A stretch of DNA of 64,000 nt from JAISDD01 sp031553935 (GCA_031553935.1 JAVBKS010000001.1:1-64000), one strand, 5' to 3'. Counted from the stretch's first letter, positions 43,610 through 54,211 are shown. Translations and numbers: made by a program. The notes: generated by a model not told the origin, from the sequence alone.

Positions 43610-44923
43610 TTACAACAATTCTGAAAATTCACTCATATTTTTTATTGCCCTCTCTGCATATTTTTCGTAACGCATCTTTTTCCCTTTTATCCGAGCTGGA
43701 AGTGGCAGCATCAGACCGAAATTGGCATTCATCGGCTGAAAGACACTCTTATCTGAAGTGCATATAAAATTAAGCAAAGCTCCAACCATAGTCTCATTAG
43801 GCAGAATGGCTAAGTTTTCTCCCCTAAACAGTTTAGCTGCATTAATGCCTGCGACTATACCGCTGGCTGCAGATTCCATATAACCTTCAACTCCTGTTAT
43901 TTGGCCCGCGAGAAAGATATTATCTTTCATTTTTAATTGTAGAGTTGGTTTCAAAAGAATAGGACTATTGACGAATGTATTTCTATGCATTGATCCATAA
44001 CGAACAAACTCGGCATGTTCTAAACCGGGGATTAAACGCAAAACTCGATCTTGGTCTCCCCAGCGCATTCTGGTCTGGAATCCTACTAAACCGAATACTT
44101 GTCCATTTTTGTCTTCCTGCCTCAATTGAACTACTGCATAAGGCAGCTGCTCAGCATTAGGGGGCTTAAGACCAACCGGCCTCATAGGCCCAAACCGCAA
44201 GGTATCAACTCCACTTTTAGCAATTACTTCAATGGGCTGGCATGATTGAAAATAGAGTTTTTTGTCTATTTCATGGCCTTGCATGAAATCGGCAGCTATT
44301 AGGTTTTCATAAAATTCATTGTACTCTTCAAATGTGAAAGGACAGTTTAGGTAATCAGCCTCTCCCTTATCATAACGAGCGGCTCTGAAAACTTTGTCAT
44401 AGTTTAGGCTATGGGCGGTTATGCTGGGGGCTATGGCATCGTAGAAAAATAGATTTTCACTGCCGGTTAAGTTTTGTAAAGCCAAGCTCATAGATTCTGA
44501 AGTCAAAGGACCGGTTGCAATAATTGATATTTCTTTTTCCGGGATAAAATTGATTTCGTCTCTTATAACTTCTATTAAGGGGTTTTCGCAAATTCGTTCC
44601 GTAACCATCTGCGCAAAAAGTTCCCGGTCTACAGCTAAAGCAGCGCTGGCAGGTACTCTTGTCATCCGCGCACATTCCAGCAAAAGTGAGCCTAAGATTT
44701 CCATTTCCTGTTTAAGTAGACCTTGGGCGGTATCCCCAAGTTCAGATTTCAGGGAATTACTGCAAACTAGTTCGGCTAGATTAGAGCTTTGATGAACAGG
44801 CGTACTCCTCCCCGGCCGCATTTCCCACAGTTTAACTTTTATCCCGAATTTGGCGATGGTATTAGCTGCTTCACAACCAGCTAACCCCCCGCCAAAAACA
44901 TTTATATAATTACTATTATTCAT
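43610..44923 (-). CDS. trmFO: Folate-dependent tRNA U54 methyltransferase TrmFO
   Basis: The flavoenzyme of about 437 residues makes m5U54 in the T loop using methylene-tetrahydrofolate. The FAD-binding motif is FGGGLAGCEAANTIAKFGI, and the family segment WEMRPGRSTPVHQSSNLAELVCSNSLKS follows (read in parts). GQITGVEGYMESAASG is the C-terminal signature. The ATG overlaps the end of topA by 8 bases; a TTG 9 bases upstream is also in frame. Confidence 0.96.
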   Translation of the reverse strand: MNNSNYINVFGGGLAGCEAANTIAKFGIKVKLWEMRPGRSTPVHQSSNLAELVCSNSLKSELGDTAQGLLKQEMEILGSLLLECARMTRVPASAALAVDRELFAQMVTERICENPLIEVIRDEINFIPEKEISIIATGPLTSESMSLALQNLTGSENLFFYDAIAPSITAHSLNYDKVFRAARYDKGEADYLNCPFTFEEYNEFYENLIAADFMQGHEIDKKLYFQSCQPIEVIAKSGVDTLRFGPMRPVGLKPPNAEQLPYAVVQLRQEDKNGQVFGLVGFQTRMRWGDQDRVLRLIPGLEHAEFVRYGSMHRNTFVNSPILLKPTLQLKMKDNIFLAGQITGVEGYMESAASGIVAGINAAKLFRGENLAILPNETMVGALLNFICTSDKSVFQPMNANFGLMLPLPARIKGKKMRYEKYAERAIKNMSEFSELL

Positions 44924-47000
44924 CACTTTCAACTATCTCTTTGTATGAGCATGAACTATTTTGACAGTGAATCTCAATAGTTTTTTTGCGATTATACTTT
45001 TCCACTAAAACATCGTTACATTCCGGGCAAAGCTTACCGGTTGGTTTATTCCATGAGCGGAAATCACAATCCGGAAAACGGTTGCACCCAAAAAACTTTC
45101 TGCCTTTTTTGCTCTTAAGCGCAATAATGCTTCCCTCACATCGAGGACACTTTATGCCCAATTCTTCATTAAGCGATTCGGTATGACGACATTCAGGAAA
45201 ACCTGAGCAAGCCAAAAACTTACCAAACCTTCCATACTTTATGAGCAAAGGTTTTCCACAAACCTGACAGTCCTTGCCGGCTTCCTCGTCTGCAATCTGA
45301 ATTTTTTCGATTAGGCTGTTCGCCTTTTCCAATTCAGCCGCAAATGGTTCATAAAAATCCCCGATTACTTTTTTCCAAGCCAAATCTCCATCTTCAATGC
45401 GGTCTAAGTCTTTTTCCATCTTTGCAGTGAATTCTATGTCCATAATATGCGGAAAATGCTGCCTTAGCAGATCGACAACAATTATTCCCAGCTCTGTGGG
45501 CGAAAATTGCTTGTTTTTGCGCTCAACATAATATCTTTTGAGGATGGTATCAATTATTGGAGCATAAGTGCTCGGCCGTCCGATATCACGCTCTTCCAGC
45601 ATCTTTACTAAGCTTGCCTCAGTGAAACGCGGGGGTGGCTGTGTGAAATGCTGCTCCGGATTCGAGTCTACTAAATTAAGTTTCTCTCCAGCCTTTAAAT
45701 CCGGTATTGGATTTTTCGCTTCTTCGTCTTCCATATCACTATAGATTATCTTGTATCCAGGAAAACTAAGTTGTGACGAAGTTGCTCTAAAACCATAGTC
45801 TCCGGCTTTGATTTCTACTGATAATGTATCAAACACTGCCGCGACCATCTGTGAAGATACGAAACGTTCCCATATAAGCTTGTAAAGCCGGAACTGGTCT
45901 CTGCTCAAAAATTCTTTTATACTATCAGGTGTTCTGGCAACTGCAGTTGGCCTAATAGCTTCATGGGCATCTTGAGCAGATTTTCTGCTTTTATACTCAT
46001 TAGGTGTGGGCGGCAGGTATTTATCGCCATAAATTGATTTAATGAAAGCTGCTGCCTCTTCTTGGGCTGAGGCTGCTACTCTTGTCGAGTCGGTTCGTAA
46101 GTAAGTTATTAATCCTACGGTTCCTTCTTTGCCTAAGGGCAAGCCTTCGTACAATTCTTGTGCTACTTTCATGGTTCGCTTGGAAAAAAAGTTCAATCTT
46201 TTCGAAGCCTCTTGCTGTAAGGTGCTGGTTATAAAAGGCGGGCTGGCTTTTTTCCTTTTTTCTTTGCGTTCAACTGCTGTTACTTCAAATTTTGCTTTAG
46301 TAATATTTGCACATATTGCTTGCATATCAGCTTCATTACTTATATCTGCTTTCGTTTTACCAATACTGACTAAGCGAGCAGTAAAACTCTTTTTCCCTTT
46401 ATTGCTAACAGTTATTTCGAGTGTCCAATACTCTTCGGGAATAAAGTTGTTAATTTCCTCTTCACGTTCAACAATAAGACGTACTGCAACTGATTGTACT
46501 CTGCCTGCACTTAAGCCCTTGCGGACTTTGCTCCAAAGTAATGGACTAAGATTATAACCAACTAATCTATCCAATACCCGGCGTGCTTGCTGTGCATCAA
46601 CTCTATCATTATCAATCGTGCGAGCATTTTTGATGGCAGATTTTAAGGCTTCTTTGGTTATTTCATGAAACTCAATTCGGCATTTGCTGTTTTCAGATAT
46701 GCGCATGGCATTTCTCAGGTGCCATGCGATCGCTTCTCCCTCGCGGTCGGGGTCAGTAGCGAGTAATACACGTCCCGCTTTATTGGACTCCTCTTTAATC
46801 TCTTTAAGAAGATCCCCTTTTCCTCTTATGGTTATATATTGCGGCTCAAAATTAGCTTCAACATCAATGCCCAATTTGCTTTTTGGCAGGTCCTTTATAT
46901 GTCCTACCGATGCTTTAACCTTGTAAGATCTGCCTAGAAATTTACTTATGGTCCGCGCTTTTGCAGCCGACTCAACAATAACTAGAGTAGTCTCTGACAA
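44916..47000 (-). CDS. topA: DNA topoisomerase I (TopA) with three zinc-ribbon tails
   Basis: The protein of about 694 residues relaxes negative supercoils. The TOPRIM domain shows TLVIVESAAKARTI and DPDREGEAIAWHL, and the catalytic Tyr is in GLITYLRTDSTRV. The C-terminus has three Cys4 zinc ribbons (CQVCGKPL...CSGFPEC, CPRCEGSI...CNRFPDC, CPECNDVL...CQNSSC). Start is a TTG at 47000 with AGAGGTGAT 4 bases upstream; an in-frame GTG at 47009 is less likely. Confidence 0.97.
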   Translation of the reverse strand: MSETTLVIVESAAKARTISKFLGRSYKVKASVGHIKDLPKSKLGIDVEANFEPQYITIRGKGDLLKEIKEESNKAGRVLLATDPDREGEAIAWHLRNAMRISENSKCRIEFHEITKEALKSAIKNARTIDNDRVDAQQARRVLDRLVGYNLSPLLWSKVRKGLSAGRVQSVAVRLIVEREEEINNFIPEEYWTLEITVSNKGKKSFTARLVSIGKTKADISNEADMQAICANITKAKFEVTAVERKEKRKKASPPFITSTLQQEASKRLNFFSKRTMKVAQELYEGLPLGKEGTVGLITYLRTDSTRVAASAQEEAAAFIKSIYGDKYLPPTPNEYKSRKSAQDAHEAIRPTAVARTPDSIKEFLSRDQFRLYKLIWERFVSSQMVAAVFDTLSVEIKAGDYGFRATSSQLSFPGYKIIYSDMEDEEAKNPIPDLKAGEKLNLVDSNPEQHFTQPPPRFTEASLVKMLEERDIGRPSTYAPIIDTILKRYYVERKNKQFSPTELGIIVVDLLRQHFPHIMDIEFTAKMEKDLDRIEDGDLAWKKVIGDFYEPFAAELEKANSLIEKIQIADEEAGKDCQVCGKPLLIKYGRFGKFLACSGFPECRHTESLNEELGIKCPRCEGSIIALKSKKGRKFFGCNRFPDCDFRSWNKPTGKLCPECNDVLVEKYNRKKTIEIHCQNSSCSYKEIVESDE

Positions 47001-47022
47001 GAAAATCACCTCTTGTTCTTTA

Positions 47023-48114
47023 TTAGAAATTAGATCTCACATAATAATTCCCTGGCAAAGTAACTAGTAAACCACTAAATTCTAATTTCAATAGTATCTT
47101 ACTTAGTTCACCTACATTTAAGCCTGAAAGTAATAATAGCTTTTCCATATGTATCGGATTGAAATCTAAAAAATCTAGAATTGTCTTTTCCGCTGGAGAA
47201 AGATCAATTTCTGGTTGAGAAAAGGTTCTATTCTTTACTTCCGGCACAAAAAATAGGTCTTCAAGTATATCCTCAACCTCTGTAGTTACTTTTGCCCCTT
47301 GTTTAAGCAGATTATTTGTTCCTCTGCTGGTAGAGCTTGTAATCGGTCCTGGAACAGCAAATACATCTTTGCCCTGTTCTAGAGCATAGTCAACTGTAAT
47401 TAAAGCTCCACTCTTGATTTCCGCCTCTACTACTACAACTCCTTTACTTAGCCCTGCTATTATTCGATTACGCTGTGGAAAGTTCCTGCTTTCAGGTGGA
47501 AACCCTAATGGAAATTCGCTGATTATTAAGCCGGTATCCCCAATCTGCTTGAGAACATTTCGGTTTTCACGCGGATAGACAATATCTAATCCGCTTCCCA
47601 GTACAGCAATCGTTTTTCCTTCAACCGATAAAGCGCCTAGATGAGCCTCGGTATCTATGCCGCGAGCTAAGCCACTAATGACCGTAACACCATTAATCGC
47701 TAGTTCCGACCCTAATTTGCGCGCCACCATCTTTCCATAATTAGAAGCCTTTCTTGATCCGACAATGGCTATTCCAAGACTTGATGCTAATTCTATTCGA
47801 CCACGATAATAAAAAATGTATGGAGCCGGGTTTATATGCTTTAATAATTGCGGAAAAGCTTCTTCATCTTGAGTTATCATCTCAGAGCCAGAGCTTTCGA
47901 AATCTGTAATGATTTTGTTAAGATCGACGTCTCTTTTACTATTAATACCATCTCGAACTGCTGTTGTCAAAGCAGAACTATTAATCTTATTACTCGAAGC
48001 CAAAAGGCAAGCTCGAAAACTTCCGAATTCCGACTTGATCTTTTGCAAAGAGATCTGGCCTATTCCACTAATTGAATGCAAAGCTATTAGGCTTGCTTTT
48101 TCCAATCTATCCAT
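47023..48114 (-). CDS. dprA: DNA processing protein DprA/Smf
   Basis: The protein of about 363 residues has a SAM-like N-terminus, the Rossmann-like DprA core (GIAIVGSRKASNYGKMVARKL, VISGLARGIDTEAHLGAL, TIAVLGSGLDIVYPREN) and a C-terminal winged helix. It loads RecA on incoming single-stranded DNA. The ATG at 48114 (MDRLEKAS) is chosen, with AAGGAAG upstream. It heads the leftward dprA-topA-trmFO-xerC-hslVU-codY block. Confidence 0.95.
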   Translation of the reverse strand: MDRLEKASLIALHSISGIGQISLQKIKSEFGSFRACLLASSNKINSSALTTAVRDGINSKRDVDLNKIITDFESSGSEMITQDEEAFPQLLKHINPAPYIFYYRGRIELASSLGIAIVGSRKASNYGKMVARKLGSELAINGVTVISGLARGIDTEAHLGALSVEGKTIAVLGSGLDIVYPRENRNVLKQIGDTGLIISEFPLGFPPESRNFPQRNRIIAGLSKGVVVVEAEIKSGALITVDYALEQGKDVFAVPGPITSSTSRGTNNLLKQGAKVTTEVEDILEDLFFVPEVKNRTFSQPEIDLSPAEKTILDFLDFNPIHMEKLLLLSGLNVGELSKILLKLEFSGLLVTLPGNYYVRSNF

Positions 48115-48246
48115 TGGCTTCCTTTCGTTTCCTATACTTTTGCATGCCATCATTATTCTTTTTAATAATATACTGCTTTCTATAGCAAATATTTAGACTT
48201 TCTGACTAATTTTTCTCATCCGAAAGGCATATTATGTCAGAAATTG

Positions 48247-48275
48247 TTGTTTGTTCTTTTATATCATGATAATAT
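48247..48275 (+). promoter_or_regulatory. Sigma-A-type promoter for the hybrid kinase gene
   Basis: TTGTTT (48247-48252) and TAATAT (48270-48275) are exactly 17 bases apart, about 40 bases before the ATG at 48316. It fits a housekeeping promoter for the kinase/HD-GYP pair. The opposing dprA promoter should lie in the same 200-base region but I could not identify it. Confidence 0.5.
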
Positions 48276-48315
48276 TACTTTATAATTTTTTCTACTTATT
48301 ATATTAGGTGATTTA

Positions 48316-51300
48316 ATGAAGCATACACTGAAACTAATTTTTTTGTACATATTAATAATTAACTTCTTGTTATATTCCCAGCCACCAATTTTTGCATCAG
48401 AAACAGAAAGGCCAAAAACCATTAACTTTTCTATTTCTATTGACGAACCTACTGTAGTTGATAGAATTTTGTACGCTGCTTTAAAACGTCTGGGCTATGA
48501 TTGCACTTTTGAAGCTATGGGAATGACCTCAGCAATTCAAACCGCTAATTCCAGCGAAAAAGATGGTCTGTTTGCCCAAGTAGCCGGTATTGAAAAAACA
48601 TACCCCAATTTAGTTATGGTCACTGAATCTGTAACTGATGTAAAATTTGAAGCTTATGCGCTTGAAGAAAAGGCCCTGCGTTTATCAACGTGGTCTGATT
48701 TTGCCGGGCTTCGTGTCGGCACTGTTTTCCAAAAGCCCTATATTACATCTCATCTTCCCAATAATGTCGCTTCCCTGACTCAAGAGCCCTCAGTACCCGT
48801 TCTTATCCAATCACTAGTCGAAGGTAAATGTGATGTAATCGTTATGTCTAATTCGTTAAGTACTGATTTAATAACTCCACATACAATTGTAAAAGCTGGG
48901 CTTATAGAAACCGCTAAATCATATTCGTATCTTAATAAAAAGTATGAGTATCTGGTACCTGAACTTAGTAAGACTATTGCAGACATGAAAGCTGACGGAA
49001 CTTACGCCAGAATAGTAAGACAAGAGCAGCTCGAAAAAAATGGTCGCTTTATATTGCACATTTCTTCGTATTATGCAGATATGGAGTGGGAAAAACAGCT
49101 AAAGGAAGGTATTGAACAAGCATTTTCCCAAACAGATGATATCGACATTTATACAGTCTCACTTAACTCGAATCGTATTTCCGATGATGACTCCCAAGCC
49201 AAGGCTGTATATTCAGCCCTGCGCGCCAGCATCTTGAAACAGCTCCCTGAGGTAGTAATCGTATCTGATGAGAACGCTTTGAATTTCATCAATAATTATT
49301 ATAGTCGCATTTTCTATGGTATACCTATCGTTTTTTGCGGGATTGAAAACTATGATGAAAATAATCAGTGGCGAGTGGAGAACAGAATTACTGGGGTCCA
49401 AGAAAACATATCAGCTTACGAAACCGTTGAAACAATTTTGAAATTATTCCCTAAAACCACCAACCTTTTCGTTATCAATGATCATTATCGGACTGGCGTA
49501 ATTTGGAAAAAACAGATAGCCGAACAATTAAAGCCTTTCGCAGAGAGCCTAAATATTATTTATAATGATGATAACAAATTGTTCTCCGGCCTAATAGAAG
49601 ATATTGAAAAACTGCCCCCTAATACCGTCATTCTAAGCGGCTTCTATTTCGTAGATGCTGATGGTAATGCTTTTTCTTCCGATTTCGTGCAATCTAGAAT
49701 TGCAAGTGCTTCGAAATACCCTGTTTTCGGTCTTATGGATACATCTCTGGGTTATGGACAGATTGGCGGAAAATACAATAGTGGTTTGGAGCAAGGCCGA
49801 ATCGCTGGCGAATTAGCCTTATCCGTAGCAAATGGAGCATCTATAGAATCTCTTCCCATTCAGTCTAACTATGATAACAGTAACATATGGACATTTGATC
49901 ACAAGGAATTACAAAAATGGGATATCTCAGAATTAAGCTTGCCGGCAGGCAGCACCATCGTTAATAAAGCTCCGGCTTTGCACGAAGCAAATCCCGCTGC
50001 TTTCTATTTATTATTGTCGCTAATGATAATCGCCATGCTTATTGTAGTCGGCTTAACCATATTCATGTATATCCTCAAAACCCAAAACAAGAAATTAGTT
50101 GAAACACAAAAAAGCCTGTTTACAGCTGAAGAATTACTAGAAAGAGATACGATGATCAAAGAGGTCAAAGAGCGTTTGGAGAAAACATTAGAGAGTGCCC
50201 CTCTAGTCTACATGCTTATTCTTGACAATAAAGTCATCGAAACTAATCAATACCTTAAAGACATCCTTGATGTTCCCATAGGATCTGATGTCGCCAAACT
50301 AGTTGAAGGTCAGGAAGTAGTTGATTTCCTAGATGAAATGCTTCTTTCCAGCGGAGCTGTTTTCGGCGCTATCCAAAAAGTAAAGACTAAAACTGGCGAT
50401 TTTCACCGCTTTCATATAAATCTGGCTTCAGTAGATTATGAAGGCCGACAAGCAGCCGTAGTATGGGGTATTGACATCGAAGAAAGTGAAAGACGAAAAG
50501 ACTATCTGGCCCGCAACCAGGAGGAATTACAGAAGCTAATTAATACCATACCTATTCCGCTATTTGTTGCGAATCCAGACAATCTGAAAATACTCTATGC
50601 CAATCAGTTCTTTTTGGAACTTTTTGGTCTCAAGACTTGGGATGACCAACAGGAGCTTTTTGTCTCCGATTATTATGCCGAAAAGCAACCTGATGATGCT
50701 AATTCTGAAGTTCTTTTCAGCAACTATGTTCATCAAATCGTGACCTCCAATTCAGTTATCGCCATGAAATGGATTTTCACTTCCCCACAGGGAAAAAGTG
50801 TTTACTCTCAGATTATGGGTAGTGTCGTTGAGTATGCCAATATAAACTGTGTTGTTGTGGCTATTCAAGATTTAGCTGCAGAAAAAATGCGAGAAGACTT
50901 ACTCATTCGAGCAGCGCAAAAAGAACGTGAAGCCAATCAAATGAAGAGTTTGTTTTTAATGAATATGAGCCATGAAATCAGAACACCTATGAACGCAATT
51001 ATTGGGTTCTCACAATTAGCTCTGCATAGGAAACAAGATCCTTATAATGCTGAGAGTTATAAAAAAATTAACACTTCTGCTAGAAACTTACTTTCAATAA
51101 TTAACGATATTCTTGATTTTTCAAAAATTGAAGCTGAAAAACTAGATCTTATTGAAGAGCCCTTTGAATTGGAAGAAGTTATCTCTAATGCCTTCATGGT
51201 TGCCGCTGAAAGAATCGAGCAGAAAAAAGTAGAAATGCTTTTAGATATATGCTCAGAAATTCCGTTTACTATAATTGGTGATAAAACGCGTATTTGGCAA

Positions 51301-53112
51301 GTACTTAAGAACATTCTAGATAACTCAGCGAAGTTCACTGAAATCGGTCGCATTATCCTTAAAATTGACATTTTATCCGATGATCCCATCAACAATACAA
51401 TCGAACTCATATTTACTGTACAGGACTCCGGTTTGGGAATGACTGAAGAACAGTTAAATCAGCTTTTTATTCCATTTGAGCAGTTCCATACGAATACACG
51501 CAACAGTATCTCCGGCACTGGTCTCGGCATGCCGATTACCAAACAATTAGTAGACCTTATGAAAGGTTCAATAACAGTTGAGAGCGAAATCGGCATCGGA
51601 ACTAAAACTACTGTCATCCTGCCGCTAAAGTATAATAAAAATACTAAAACCATGAGAGAAATCTTTGATATGGGCGAAGTAGATCTCGATAATGTTTTGA
51701 TTGCAGATGATGATGAATATGCTCTGCAGATCATGGATAAACTTCTTCAATCCATAGGAATTTCTCCGGTATGTGTTTCCAGCGGCGATGAAGTTTTAGC
51801 TACTGCTCAAGCATACAATGATGCCGGCAGACCCTTTAGGGTTTTCGTTCTTGATTATTTACTAGGTGAAGACAATGGTATCGAAGTAGCCAAAAAACTT
51901 AGACAAATAGCCACCGGCAATTCCAAATTGCTAATGGTATCAGCTTATTCGAAGCAATTGCTGACTCAGGAAATTCATGAAGCCGGTTTTAGCGATGTCA
52001 TCGAAAAACCTTTCGTTCCATCAACTTTTATAAGCAAATTATGTAACTCTATGCAACGAAAAGTCACGATCGAGAACGAATACTTTAAGTTCGGCGGAAT
52101 TAAGGTGCTCCTTTGCGAGGACAATCTAATCAATCAAGAAGTAGCAAAAGAAATGCTTGAGGTATTTGGCATAGAGCCAACAATTGCCAACAATGGTCAA
52201 GAAGCACTTATATTGCTGGAACAAGAAGAATTTCATTTGATTTTCATGGACATCATGATGCCAATTATGGACGGCCATGAAGCCACCAAGATTATTAGGA
52301 GCAGCAACAAGAGTTACAAAAATATACCTATAATCGCTATGACAGCCAATGTAATGGAGGAAGAGGTTAACCGCTGCTTACGCGAAGGAATGAACGCTCA
52401 CATTGGCAAGCCCATGGATATTAACCAAATCTACAGCGCACTTTTGCTGTACTTGCCTGAAGAAGTATTAAATACTTTAAATGAGAAGATTAATATGCCT
52501 AGTCCTGTAGATCACGATGTCTTTCCCGAAATTGAAGGAATCGATATAAAATCAGGTATTTCACGTTTTGGAGGCAATCGCTACAACTATTACAATGCAT
52601 TGCTGCAATTTGCAAAAACTCTCGAAAACACAATAACTTATGAGAATGCTACTGTTCCTGAAAACCGCGCTCAGTTGAGCCGAAAAGTCCATTCGATAAA
52701 GGGTGTATCCGGTAATCTTGGTGTTGATTTTATTTATCAAGCATCCCTTGAATTCGAACGCTTATTAAATGACAGTAAAGATGACAAAGAGAACTATAAT
52801 ACGTTTTTCAATAATTGCCATGTTATGAGAGAATTAATACTTGAGCACTTGGATGACCAGTTTTTCGAAAACCATAAGCCCAGCTCTCTGAAAGAATTAA
52901 GAGAGATACTTTTTGACCTAACACATGCTTACAATTCCTCCCGCATTGATCGCTGCGAAATCCTTATAAAAGACCTCTTGACCAGAAATTGGAGCAATGA
53001 AAAAAGCAATGCCGTTCTAATTAAACAAATCATCACCTTAGTTAATGAATACGCCTTTGAAGATGCATTACGGTTATTCGACGATCAGCTAGGGGAAAAC
53101 AATGATCAATAA
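48316..53112 (+). CDS. Hybrid sensor histidine kinase with tandem binding-protein sensors, PAS, REC-REC-Hpt
   Basis: The 1598-residue membrane kinase has these domains in order: signal peptide (1-27); SBP-bac-3-like binding domain (about 35-245); ABC substrate-binding (ABC_sub_bind-like) domain (about 255-535); membrane helix (about 562-588); two PAS-like domains (about 620-735 and 740-865); HisKA with His886 in MSHEIRTPMNAII; HATPase with N box (ILDNSAKF), GLGMTEEQL and SGTGLGMPI; receiver 1 with Asp1180 (VFVLDYLLGED); receiver 2 with Asp1312 (LIFMDIMMPIMDG); Hpt with His1459 (RKVHSIKGVSGNLG). All phosphorelay residues are present. The ATG follows AGGTGAT. It overlaps the HD-GYP gene by 11 bases, so the Hpt probably phosphorylates that receiver. 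Confidence 0.93.
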   Translation: MKHTLKLIFLYILIINFLLYSQPPIFASETERPKTINFSISIDEPTVVDRILYAALKRLGYDCTFEAMGMTSAIQTANSSEKDGLFAQVAGIEKTYPNLVMVTESVTDVKFEAYALEEKALRLSTWSDFAGLRVGTVFQKPYITSHLPNNVASLTQEPSVPVLIQSLVEGKCDVIVMSNSLSTDLITPHTIVKAGLIETAKSYSYLNKKYEYLVPELSKTIADMKADGTYARIVRQEQLEKNGRFILHISSYYADMEWEKQLKEGIEQAFSQTDDIDIYTVSLNSNRISDDDSQAKAVYSALRASILKQLPEVVIVSDENALNFINNYYSRIFYGIPIVFCGIENYDENNQWRVENRITGVQENISAYETVETILKLFPKTTNLFVINDHYRTGVIWKKQIAEQLKPFAESLNIIYNDDNKLFSGLIEDIEKLPPNTVILSGFYFVDADGNAFSSDFVQSRIASASKYPVFGLMDTSLGYGQIGGKYNSGLEQGRIAGELALSVANGASIESLPIQSNYDNSNIWTFDHKELQKWDISELSLPAGSTIVNKAPALHEANPAAFYLLLSLMIIAMLIVVGLTIFMYILKTQNKKLVETQKSLFTAEELLERDTMIKEVKERLEKTLESAPLVYMLILDNKVIETNQYLKDILDVPIGSDVAKLVEGQEVVDFLDEMLLSSGAVFGAIQKVKTKTGDFHRFHINLASVDYEGRQAAVVWGIDIEESERRKDYLARNQEELQKLINTIPIPLFVANPDNLKILYANQFFLELFGLKTWDDQQELFVSDYYAEKQPDDANSEVLFSNYVHQIVTSNSVIAMKWIFTSPQGKSVYSQIMGSVVEYANINCVVVAIQDLAAEKMREDLLIRAAQKEREANQMKSLFLMNMSHEIRTPMNAIIGFSQLALHRKQDPYNAESYKKINTSARNLLSIINDILDFSKIEAEKLDLIEEPFELEEVISNAFMVAAERIEQKKVEMLLDICSEIPFTIIGDKTRIWQVLKNILDNSAKFTEIGRIILKIDILSDDPINNTIELIFTVQDSGLGMTEEQLNQLFIPFEQFHTNTRNSISGTGLGMPITKQLVDLMKGSITVESEIGIGTKTTVILPLKYNKNTKTMREIFDMGEVDLDNVLIADDDEYALQIMDKLLQSIGISPVCVSSGDEVLATAQAYNDAGRPFRVFVLDYLLGEDNGIEVAKKLRQIATGNSKLLMVSAYSKQLLTQEIHEAGFSDVIEKPFVPSTFISKLCNSMQRKVTIENEYFKFGGIKVLLCEDNLINQEVAKEMLEVFGIEPTIANNGQEALILLEQEEFHLIFMDIMMPIMDGHEATKIIRSSNKSYKNIPIIAMTANVMEEEVNRCLREGMNAHIGKPMDINQIYSALLLYLPEEVLNTLNEKINMPSPVDHDVFPEIEGIDIKSGISRFGGNRYNYYNALLQFAKTLENTITYENATVPENRAQLSRKVHSIKGVSGNLGVDFIYQASLEFERLLNDSKDDKENYNTFFNNCHVMRELILEHLDDQFFENHKPSSLKELREILFDLTHAYNSSRIDRCEILIKDLLTRNWSNEKSNAVLIKQIITLVNEYAFEDALRLFDDQLGENNDQ

Positions 53113-54160
53113 AGTATCACAAAAGGACATTATCTTAATTGTAGATGACTCGCAGGAGAATATATCAGCTTTGCGTAGTATGCTGGAAGTTGATTACACT
53201 GTATATTCTGCAACCAATGGCAAGGCAGCATTGCGGATTTTAGAAAAACTTATGCCTGATCTGATTCTCTTAGATGTGGTGATGCCAGAAATTGATGGTT
53301 TCGAGATTCTGCGGAAGCTGAAGGAAAATATAGCATTTTTTCACGTGCCGGTGATTTTCATTACTAGTGATACCGGGATATTCAGTGAAGCGCGGGGACT
53401 ACTCTTAGGTGCGGTTGATTATATTGCCAAGCCTTATAACCCTGATATTGTTAGAATTAAAGTCAAGAACCAATTAGAAAACAAGCACCATCGCGATAAC
53501 TTGGAAAACTTAGTTGAACAGCGTACTATCGAATTAATCGAAACTCAAAATACTATTATATTCGGGATGTCATTAATGGCTGAGAGCCGTGACTTCAGAA
53601 CCGGTGAACATCTAAAACGCATCCAATTCTTCGTAAACATTTTAGGTCAAGCAATCCACAATGAATATCCCCTATTGTTAGGTGCTCAAGACCTTCAGCG
53701 CATTGTCATGCTATCTCCCCTGCATGACATTGGCAAAGTAATGGTATCTGACAATATTTTGCTTAAACCCGGCAAACTAACCGAAACCGAATTTCAAATC
53801 ATAAAAGAACATACAACGAATGGCGCTGATATTTTAAGAAAGACGCGCATGTTTTTGCAAAATGGCGGTGATGTTTTAGAAGAAGCCGTATTAATCGCAG
53901 AATGCCACCATGAAAAATTTGACGGCTCCGGTTACCCTTTCGGGCTTCTAGGGTCACAAATTCCGCTTTCAGCACGCATTATCGCTCTGGCTGATGTTTA
54001 CGATGCCTTGACCAGCATTCGCTCCTACAAAAAAGCCTACACCCACGATATGGCCGTTGATATAATTTTTAATGGCGATGAAAATACTAAGCCTTCGCAT
54101 TTTGATCCTTTAGTACTTGATGTATTCCGGAGTATTTCCTCTAAATTTTGCTTCTATTAA
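53102..54160 (+). CDS. Response regulator with HD-GYP c-di-GMP phosphodiesterase domain (RpfG-like)
   Basis: The 352-residue regulator has a receiver (1-125; acidic pair in LIVDDSQEN, acceptor Asp in LILLDVVMPEIDG, Lys in YIAKPY) and an HD-GYP domain (about 155-352). The metal site is intact: HDIGKV, then HH-x4-DGSGYP (one residue from the classical HHERxDGTGYP), and ARIIALADVYDALTS. It should hydrolyse c-di-GMP when phosphorylated. The start overlaps the kinase end by 11 bases, indicating coupled translation. It fits with the PilZ protein in the flagellar operon. Confidence 0.93.
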   Translation: MINKVSQKDIILIVDDSQENISALRSMLEVDYTVYSATNGKAALRILEKLMPDLILLDVVMPEIDGFEILRKLKENIAFFHVPVIFITSDTGIFSEARGLLLGAVDYIAKPYNPDIVRIKVKNQLENKHHRDNLENLVEQRTIELIETQNTIIFGMSLMAESRDFRTGEHLKRIQFFVNILGQAIHNEYPLLLGAQDLQRIVMLSPLHDIGKVMVSDNILLKPGKLTETEFQIIKEHTTNGADILRKTRMFLQNGGDVLEEAVLIAECHHEKFDGSGYPFGLLGSQIPLSARIIALADVYDALTSIRSYKKAYTHDMAVDIIFNGDENTKPSHFDPLVLDVFRSISSKFCFY

Positions 54161-54177
54161 AGATGAGTTCTGGGAAT

Positions 54178-54211
54178 AAAAAACTTGGCTGGCTAAGGCT
54201 GCGCAGCCAAG
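54178..54211 (-). terminator. Terminator of the DUF308-like gene
   Basis: On the minus strand CTTGGCTG/CAGCCAAG form an 8-bp stem followed by TTTTTT. It lies 11 bases beyond the stop of the leftward membrane protein gene. On the plus strand no T run follows. Confidence 0.75.
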
